The notes under the pieces are model-generated. The model saw only the letters and a program-made list of their open reading frames with translations, was not told the DNA's origin and searched no databases. The translations under genes were made by a program, and so were the position numbers. From the NCBI RefSeq assembly GCF_963677315.1, contig NZ_OY781939.1, forward strand, positions 1,178,001-1,242,000: 64,000 nucleotides of DNA, read 5' to 3'. The DNA comes from an uncultured Sphaerochaeta sp. GTDB taxonomy: Bacteria > Spirochaetota > Spirochaetia > Sphaerochaetales > Sphaerochaetaceae. Of this stretch, positions 58,764-64,000 are shown in pieces. How positions within the stretch are numbered: the first letter of the stretch is position 1; every line of letters begins with the position of its first letter.

Positions 58764-60599
58764 ATGAAGAAGAAAGTCAATTTTATGTGCACAGCGTTCC
58801 GTGACGGATTTCAGTCAGTATACGGTGCACGTGTATTCACCAAGGATTTCATGCCTGCAGTTGCAGCAGCCAAAGAGGCTGGCATCAATCATTTCGAAGC
58901 CGGCGGTGGCGCCCGCTTCCAATCCCTGTACTTTTACACCAATGAAGATGCATTCGCCATGATGGATGAATTCCGTCGTGTTGCCGGGGATGATGCAGAC
59001 CTGCAGACCCTCAGCCGCGGTGTCAACGTTGTCGGTCTCGATTCCCAGCCAAGGGATATCATCGACCTGCACGCAAAGCTTTTCAAGAAGCACGGTATTT
59101 CCACCATCCGTAACTTTGATGCACTCAATGATGTCAACAACCTCATTGACAGTGGAAAGTCCATCGTGGACGCAGGGCTTCGCCATGAAGTCGTTGTAAC
59201 GATGATGAGCCTTCCCCCAAACACCGAAGGCGCTCACGATCCAGACTTCTATGAAGCAACCCTGAAGCAGATCATGGATGCAGGAATTGAGTTCCAGTCT
59301 GTTTGTTTCAAGGACGCAAGTGGTACCTCTACCCCAGCATATGTGTACGAGACCATCAAGCGCGCTCGTAAGTTGCTCGGCAAGGATATGAACCTCGTAT
59401 TCCACAGCCATGATACTGCAGGTGTATCAATCCAGCAGTATGTCAGTGCCATTGAAGCAGGTGCAAACCAGGTTGACCTCTCCATGAGCCCGGTTTCCGG
59501 TGGTACCTGTCAGCCAGACATCATCACCATGTGGCACGCACTGCGCCATACTGATTATGATCTGGGCATCGACATCAAAAAGATCCGTGAAGCTGAATCA
59601 GTATTCAGGGATTGTATGAAAGATTATATCATTCCCCCTGAGGCAATGACTGTCAGCCCTGAGATCCCGTTCTCACCGCTTCCAGGTGGGGCCCTTACGG
59701 CAAACACCCAGATGTTGCGTGACAACAACCTGATGGACAAATATCCTGCCATCGTCGAGGCAATGGCAGAGACTGTAGCAAAGGGTGGTTTCGGTACTTC
59801 CGTAACTCCTGTCTCCCAGTTCTATTTCCAGCAGGCTTTCAATAACGTCATGTTCGGACCTTGGAAAAAGATTGCAGAAGGCTACGGCAAGATGGTTCTC
59901 GGTTACTTCGGGAAGACTCCTGTAGAACCCGATGCCGAAGTTGTAAAGATCTGCGCTGAGCAGATGAAGATGGAGCCCACCACCAAGAAGGTTGTCGACA
60001 TCAACGATGCCGATCCCAAGAAGGGTGCAAAGGTAGCAAAAGAGATGCTCGAGAAGGAAGGCCTTCCACTCACTGATGAGAACATCTTCATTGCTGCTTC
60101 CTGTAAGGAAAAGGGCATTCTCTACCTTACCGGCAAGGCTCAGGTAAACGGTATCTACAAGATTGACCGTGAGGAAGAAGCTGCAAAACAGAAGGGCGAG
60201 TACACCGTTACCGTCAATGGAAAGGCCTATGGCGTCAAGCTCACCAAGAACTCCGCCAAGGTTAATGGCAGTGACTATCCTCTCAATGTTGCTTTCGGCA
60301 TCGACGAGAGTGCCATCGAGGCAACCAAGGATGCCGCCGGTAGTGCTCCTGCTGCAGCCAGCGGTGCTGCTGCACCTTCTCATGAAGCTGTCTCGGTCAA
60401 TGCACCAATGCCAGGTCTGATCCTCCGTATAGATGTGAAGGAAGGCCAGCAGGTCAAGAAGAACCAGGTGCTTTTGATCATGGAAGCCATGAAGATGGAA
60501 AATGAGATCTATGCACCTTGTGATGGCGTAGTAACTAAGATCGCCGTAAGCCAAGGCCAGCAGATGCAGAGCGATGACGAATTGCTGGTGATCAGCTAA
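58764..60599 (+). CDS. oadA: Oxaloacetate decarboxylase alpha subunit/pyruvate carboxylase B-type carboxyltransferase with biotin domain
   Basis: This 611-residue enzyme has a TIM-barrel carboxyltransferase (residues 1-460) with CFKDASG (the carbamyl-Lys region) and HSHDTAGV (metal histidines). An Ala/Pro-rich linker ([12 protein letters not shown]) then leads to a biotinyl domain with EAMKMENE, with biotinylated Lys577. The N-terminus reads [16 protein letters not shown] where the family usually has LRDGHQSLLATR, so the start is somewhat divergent. It removes CO2 from oxaloacetate and transfers it via biotin to the beta subunit. Confidence 0.92.
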   Translation: MKKKVNFMCTAFRDGFQSVYGARVFTKDFMPAVAAAKEAGINHFEAGGGARFQSLYFYTNEDAFAMMDEFRRVAGDDADLQTLSRGVNVVGLDSQPRDIIDLHAKLFKKHGISTIRNFDALNDVNNLIDSGKSIVDAGLRHEVVVTMMSLPPNTEGAHDPDFYEATLKQIMDAGIEFQSVCFKDASGTSTPAYVYETIKRARKLLGKDMNLVFHSHDTAGVSIQQYVSAIEAGANQVDLSMSPVSGGTCQPDIITMWHALRHTDYDLGIDIKKIREAESVFRDCMKDYIIPPEAMTVSPEIPFSPLPGGALTANTQMLRDNNLMDKYPAIVEAMAETVAKGGFGTSVTPVSQFYFQQAFNNVMFGPWKKIAEGYGKMVLGYFGKTPVEPDAEVVKICAEQMKMEPTTKKVVDINDADPKKGAKVAKEMLEKEGLPLTDENIFIAASCKEKGILYLTGKAQVNGIYKIDREEEAAKQKGEYTVTVNGKAYGVKLTKNSAKVNGSDYPLNVAFGIDESAIEATKDAAGSAPAAASGAAAPSHEAVSVNAPMPGLILRIDVKEGQQVKKNQVLLIMEAMKMENEIYAPCDGVVTKIAVSQGQQMQSDDELLVIS

Positions 60600-60612
60600 A
60601 GGAGACTCTGAG

Positions 60613-61803
60613 ATGATTGGTTCCGCGTTTAATCAACTCTGGCAGTCCACTGGGCTGTTCGGATTCTTGGGGTTGGTAGAAGGCTTCGGTGTCGGCAATC
60701 TTGTCATGATCATCGTTGGCTTTGTCCTCCTCTATCTTGCCATAGTAAAGAACTTTGAACCTTTACTGTTGGTAACCATTGGGTTCGGTTGTATCCTCTC
60801 GAACATCCCTATGGGATATGCAGCAAGCATTGATCCTACCTCAGGAGCTCCTGGGTTTATCAAGTTGTTGTTCGATATGGGTATCGATACCGGTCTCTTC
60901 CCGATTTTGATCTTCATGGGTGTTGGTGCAATGACGGACTTCGGCCCGCTTATTGCCAACCCCAAGACCCTGTTGCTCGGTGCAGCAGCCCAGGCAGGCA
61001 TCTTTGTTGCCCTGCTCGGTGCCCTTGCCCTGAGCTTCATCCCTGGGATCAACTTTGACCTCTTCGCTGCTGGTTCCATCGGAATCATCGGTGGTGCTGA
61101 CGGTCCGACGGCCATCTATGTGACCAGCCGCCTCAAACCGGATTTGCTGGGCCCCATCGCCGTAGCTGCCTACAGCTACATGGCATTGGTTCCCATCATC
61201 CAGCCCCCGATCATGCGAGCCCTGACCACCAAGGAAGAGCGGATGATCAAAATGCAACAGCTTCGCCCGGTTTCAAAGTTGGAGAGAATACTCTTCCCCT
61301 TGACCGTTCTGACCGCTTGCGCAGTCTTGCTCCCCTCCGCTACCCCGCTCATCGGTTCGCTGATGTTCGGTAACTTGGCCAAGGAGTGCGGTGTGACCAA
61401 CCGTCTTTCGGACACTATGCAGAATGCATTGATGAATATCGTAACGATTTTCCTCGGCCTCTCTGTTGGTTCGAAGATGGAAGCTTCCCACTTCCTCAAC
61501 CTGAATACCTTGGGAATCCTGCTGCTCGGTATGATAGCATTCTCCATCGGTACCGCTTCTGGTTTGCTGATCGCAAAACTGATGAACAAGCTCGACCCGA
61601 AGCATCCATTGAACCCACTCATTGGTAGTGCTGGTGTTTCGGCTGTACCAATGGCTGCCCGTGTTTCCAGCAAGGTCGGCCAGGAGTCTGATCCCCAGAA
61701 CTTCCTGCTCATGCACGCCATGGGCCCGAATGTGGCTGGTGTTATCGGCTCTGCCGTTGCAGCTGGTGTCTTGCTTGCAGTCATCCCGTTCATGATGGCC
61801 TAG
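60613..61803 (+). CDS. oadB: Oxaloacetate decarboxylase beta subunit (sodium pump)
   Basis: This 396-residue membrane protein has about nine predicted helices. The signature [14 protein letters not shown] near residue 160 and the late [15 protein letters not shown] segment form the sodium-translocating core. It couples decarboxylation of carboxybiotin to sodium export. It is 13 bases after the alpha gene and ends the operon before a terminator. Confidence 0.95.
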   Translation: MIGSAFNQLWQSTGLFGFLGLVEGFGVGNLVMIIVGFVLLYLAIVKNFEPLLLVTIGFGCILSNIPMGYAASIDPTSGAPGFIKLLFDMGIDTGLFPILIFMGVGAMTDFGPLIANPKTLLLGAAAQAGIFVALLGALALSFIPGINFDLFAAGSIGIIGGADGPTAIYVTSRLKPDLLGPIAVAAYSYMALVPIIQPPIMRALTTKEERMIKMQQLRPVSKLERILFPLTVLTACAVLLPSATPLIGSLMFGNLAKECGVTNRLSDTMQNALMNIVTIFLGLSVGSKMEASHFLNLNTLGILLLGMIAFSIGTASGLLIAKLMNKLDPKHPLNPLIGSAGVSAVPMAARVSSKVGQESDPQNFLLMHAMGPNVAGVIGSAVAAGVLLAVIPFMMA

Positions 61804-61825
61804 CAGAAAAAGTTATTACCTATCA

Positions 61826-61861
61826 CAAGAGCCTATCCTAACCGATAGGCTCTTGTTTTTT
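61826..61861 (+). terminator. Terminator of the oxaloacetate decarboxylase operon
   Basis: CAAGAGCCTATC and GATAGGCTCTTG form a perfect 12-bp stem with a six-base loop, followed by six Ts. Confidence 0.95.
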
Positions 61862-61901
61862 GCCCTTTCCTTCATTGGGTCTCTGGGATATAGTTAAGGC
61901 C

Positions 61902-62840
61902 ATGTGGTATATCATACTCGTCCTCATCATTGCATTCATACTCTGGAACACGACCCTGATCGGTTATCGTGACAGGAATGTCGCGCCCCTCACTGTCGAT
62001 GAATCCAAGCTATGCTGTGAGGAAGCAAAGAGTATCAAGAAGACAAAACAGGATACCAAGCAGGCCATCTTGCTTGTTCACGGCTTCCCCTCCACCCCCT
62101 CGGTCTATCACTACAGTGCTGAGCGGTTTTTCGAAGCGGGACTGGATGTGTATGCGCCTTTGATGCCTGGCTTTGGAACCGATCCAGACCAGTTTGCCTA
62201 CACCACCTTCACCCAATGGTTCTCCTACCTCTGTAAGTACTATGAGACCCTGAGAGGACAGTATGATACGCTTTACGTACTGGGCATCAGTATGGGGGGT
62301 ATGATGACCCTCAAGCTGGGAGAAACCTACTGCCAGAGTACACTTGCTCCCGATAAGCTGGTAACTATAGCGGCCCCTGTGGTCTACAATAGCCTGAAGG
62401 ACGGTGTCATTACGGATTGGAAACAATATATATCCAGAACCCTCGGGCTCTTTACACCCTCCATCGGGGCACATGTGGTTGCTGGCAATCCTAAGGGAGA
62501 AGACGGCAGTGAGTACTGGTATGGCTATGGAGGGATCTTTATCCGTCCAGGCCTAAGCTTGGTCCATGCCATGAAGGATGTCAGAAAGAATCTGGGAAAG
62601 ATAACCTGTCCCTTATTTTCCATTCATGATGTCAACGACCAGACTGTTCCGTTCAAGAATCTCAAGATCATAGAGAGGGAACAGAATAGTGTTGACTTCC
62701 ATATCCTTGAAACGGAGATGGACAACTACAACCACAGTAGACATGCCCTTCTCCTCTATCGATCTATCCAGCAATCATTAACCGATACCATTCTTGAATT
62801 CTTGCGAAAAAAGGAGAGTACAAATCATGCCCAAGCGTAA
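61902..62840 (+). CDS. Membrane-anchored alpha/beta hydrolase (carboxylesterase-like)
   Basis: This 312-residue protein has an N-terminal transmembrane helix ([16 protein letters not shown]) and an alpha/beta-hydrolase fold with LVHGFPST for the oxyanion hole and GISMGG for the nucleophilic serine. The catalytic Asp is probably in HDVNDQTV and the His in NHSRH, as in carboxylesterases and monoacylglycerol lipases. I chose ATG 61902; a TTG at 61860 would lie within the terminator. It overlaps the deaminase start by 14 bases. Confidence 0.85.
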   Translation: MWYIILVLIIAFILWNTTLIGYRDRNVAPLTVDESKLCCEEAKSIKKTKQDTKQAILLVHGFPSTPSVYHYSAERFFEAGLDVYAPLMPGFGTDPDQFAYTTFTQWFSYLCKYYETLRGQYDTLYVLGISMGGMMTLKLGETYCQSTLAPDKLVTIAAPVVYNSLKDGVITDWKQYISRTLGLFTPSIGAHVVAGNPKGEDGSEYWYGYGGIFIRPGLSLVHAMKDVRKNLGKITCPLFSIHDVNDQTVPFKNLKIIEREQNSVDFHILETEMDNYNHSRHALLLYRSIQQSLTDTILEFLRKKESTNHAQA

Positions 62841-63312
62841 AGACTATCTCAGTTGGGACGAATATTTCATGGGAGTGGCCGTCCTTTCGTCACTCAGAAG
62901 CAAAGATCCGAGCACCCAGGTTGGGGCGTGTATCGTGAACAGTGACCATAAGATTGTTGGTGTGGGATACAATGGTTTCCCGATCGGGGTGGATGATGAT
63001 GACATCCCCTGGGAGCGGGAAGGAGAGTGGCTCGAGACAAAGTATCCCTATGTTTGTCATGCTGAGCTGAACGCCATCCTCAACGCTATCAGCAGCAACC
63101 TGAAGGGGTGCACGCTGTACGTTGGCCTGTTCCCTTGCAATGAGTGCGCGAAGGCAATCATCCAGTCAGGGATCAAGGAAGTGGTCTTCCTTTCCGACAA
63201 GTACAGTGAAGCAGACAACACGAAAGCATCCAAGTTGATGTTTGACAAGACCGGTGTTGCCTACCGACAACTGGTTCCCCAGCATGGTTCGATTCTGCTC
63301 AAATTGTCATGA
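62827..63312 (+). CDS. dCMP deaminase-family protein
   Basis: This 161-residue protein has the zinc motifs HAELNAIL (HAE) and PCNECAK (PCxxC). It resembles deoxycytidylate deaminase, which makes dUMP for thymidylate synthesis. I chose ATG 62827 after AAAGGAG; the ORF start at 62794 lies inside the hydrolase. It overlaps the following kinase gene by four bases. Confidence 0.9.
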   Translation: MPKRKDYLSWDEYFMGVAVLSSLRSKDPSTQVGACIVNSDHKIVGVGYNGFPIGVDDDDIPWEREGEWLETKYPYVCHAELNAILNAISSNLKGCTLYVGLFPCNECAKAIIQSGIKEVVFLSDKYSEADNTKASKLMFDKTGVAYRQLVPQHGSILLKLS

Positions 63313-64000
63313 AGATTCTTTCTGTCTGCCTGAACCCAACTTTCCAGATTACGATGCGCTTCCCCTCTTTCTCTCTCGGGGAGGTGAATCGTGCCCAGGA
63401 ACACTATCTGGATGCGTCAGGAAAGGGAATGAACGCAGCAAGAATAGTCAGCCAACTTGGGCATGAGAGCCTCTTGCTTACCCACTTGGGAGGGAACCGT
63501 ACAGAGGAGATGCTTGGCCTTTGCAGGAAGGATGGGGTTTCCCCGCTCTGGGCGGATAGTGGAAGTGCCATAAGAACCTGTGTTACCGTCCTCACAAACG
63601 AGGGAACGACTGAGCTGGTCCAGGAACCCTTTCCAGTTGATCCCGCCTGCGAGAAGCCCATCAGAAACCTCTTCTCCCAGAGCATCAAGGATTGTGATGG
63701 CTTGATCATTCTGGGTACCCGTGCTCCTGGGTATTCAGACAATCTCTATGCAGACTTTGTCATGGAAGCAAAGATGCTGGGGAAGTTTGTCTTGCTCGAC
63801 TTGAAGGGTGAAGACCTGAAGCGCTGTCTCCCCCACCACCCTGATGTGGTGAAGATCAACCTCAGTGAAGCTGTCCAGACCTTCCTTGGGATCAAGCTGG
63901 CAGAACACCAGGATACCGAAGATCTCAAGGCGACTGTGGGGGAAATGCTCGGGCGGTTGTATGAACAGTATGGAAGTACATTCGTACTCTCTCGGGGATC
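63309..64000 (+). CDS. PfkB-family sugar kinase (1-phosphofructokinase/tagatose-6-phosphate kinase-like), truncated by window end
   Basis: The gene starts with ATG 63309 (overlapping the deaminase stop as ATGA) and stays open to the end of the window, so at least 230 residues are present. SVCLNPTFQ near the start, [14 protein letters not shown] near residue 38, and VKINLSEA with DLKGEDLK later fit the 1-phosphofructokinase/LacC subgroup of PfkB. The C-terminal GAGD ATP motif lies outside the window, so this is partial. The substrate is a sugar phosphate, exact type unknown. Confidence 0.85.
   Translation, partial: MKILSVCLNPTFQITMRFPSFSLGEVNRAQEHYLDASGKGMNAARIVSQLGHESLLLTHLGGNRTEEMLGLCRKDGVSPLWADSGSAIRTCVTVLTNEGTTELVQEPFPVDPACEKPIRNLFSQSIKDCDGLIILGTRAPGYSDNLYADFVMEAKMLGKFVLLDLKGEDLKRCLPHHPDVVKINLSEAVQTFLGIKLAEHQDTEDLKATVGEMLGRLYEQYGSTFVLSRG

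Noticed and set aside
59673..60554. 293-residue antisense ORF in the decarboxylase alpha gene
   Set aside because: It is a shadow on the opposite strand of a clear, high-confidence gene. Long antisense frames are common in codon-biased genes.
1..64000. CRISPR array
   Set aside because: No tandem series of short direct repeats with unique spacers was seen, and no cas genes are present.

Overview
The window looks like one chromosomal segment of a non-motile, saccharolytic spirochete, most likely Sphaerochaeta or a close relative. This is inferred from the gene mix: a sodium-pumping oxaloacetate decarboxylase operon, many solute-binding proteins whose signal peptides end in FAAGS(A/Q)EK, several glycoside hydrolases, a giant spirochete-style envelope protein, and moderate GC with AT-rich promoter gaps. 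No species marker was available, so the genus is a judgement.

Layout. 1-4154: a (+) operon of two NifX-like proteins, two ferredoxin-containing MinD-type ATPases, an MBL-fold protein and an Mrp-type ATPase, closed by a terminator. 4286-12783: housekeeping and single-gene functions: MFS transporter, DksA/TraR zinc finger, PHP phosphatase, a polyamine-binding lipoprotein behind a structured leader, PurB, a DedA-like protein, an alanyl-tRNA editing protein, a TRIC-type channel and a conserved hypothetical. 12840-21312: an 8.5 kb carbohydrate island (ABC transporter, GntR regulator, alpha-L-fucosidase, PLP enzyme, GH106-like hydrolase) bracketed by two 39-bp near-identical terminator copies. 21442-24677: a (-) operon of DeoR regulator, malate/lactate dehydrogenase and malic enzyme. 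24863-24934: tRNA-Cys. 24971-30962: an AT-rich accessory region with two small related secreted proteins that share promoter and leader architecture, an intact DDE-type insertion sequence, and unexplained palindromic DNA. 31022-36215: a mutarotase-like protein divergent from a GH36 alpha-galactosidase, then a GNAT and GpsA. 36553-46541: a 2469-residue secreted Ig/PKD-like repeat protein followed by an 856-residue outer-membrane barrel protein. 46650-51704: an N-acetylneuraminate-lyase-type aldolase with an ABC transporter and a divergent GntR regulator. 51719-55479: a GntR-controlled glycerol-3-phosphate-type oxidoreductase operon. 55611-55762: a possible small RNA. 55865-58138: Mrp ATPase, NUDIX and SIMPL operon. 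58465-61803: oxaloacetate decarboxylase gamma, alpha and beta. 61902-64000: hydrolase, dCMP deaminase and a truncated PfkB kinase.

How the genes fit together. The two ABC/hydrolase loci and the alpha-galactosidase import and trim plant or host glycans. Malic enzyme, the Ldh-family dehydrogenase and the sodium pump handle C3/C4 acids during fermentation. The two most promising new systems are the giant repeat protein with its outer-membrane partner, and the pair of secreted proteins sharing a promoter and a covarying hairpin leader. A TGACATAAGT element recurs upstream of the pair and of the giant gene.
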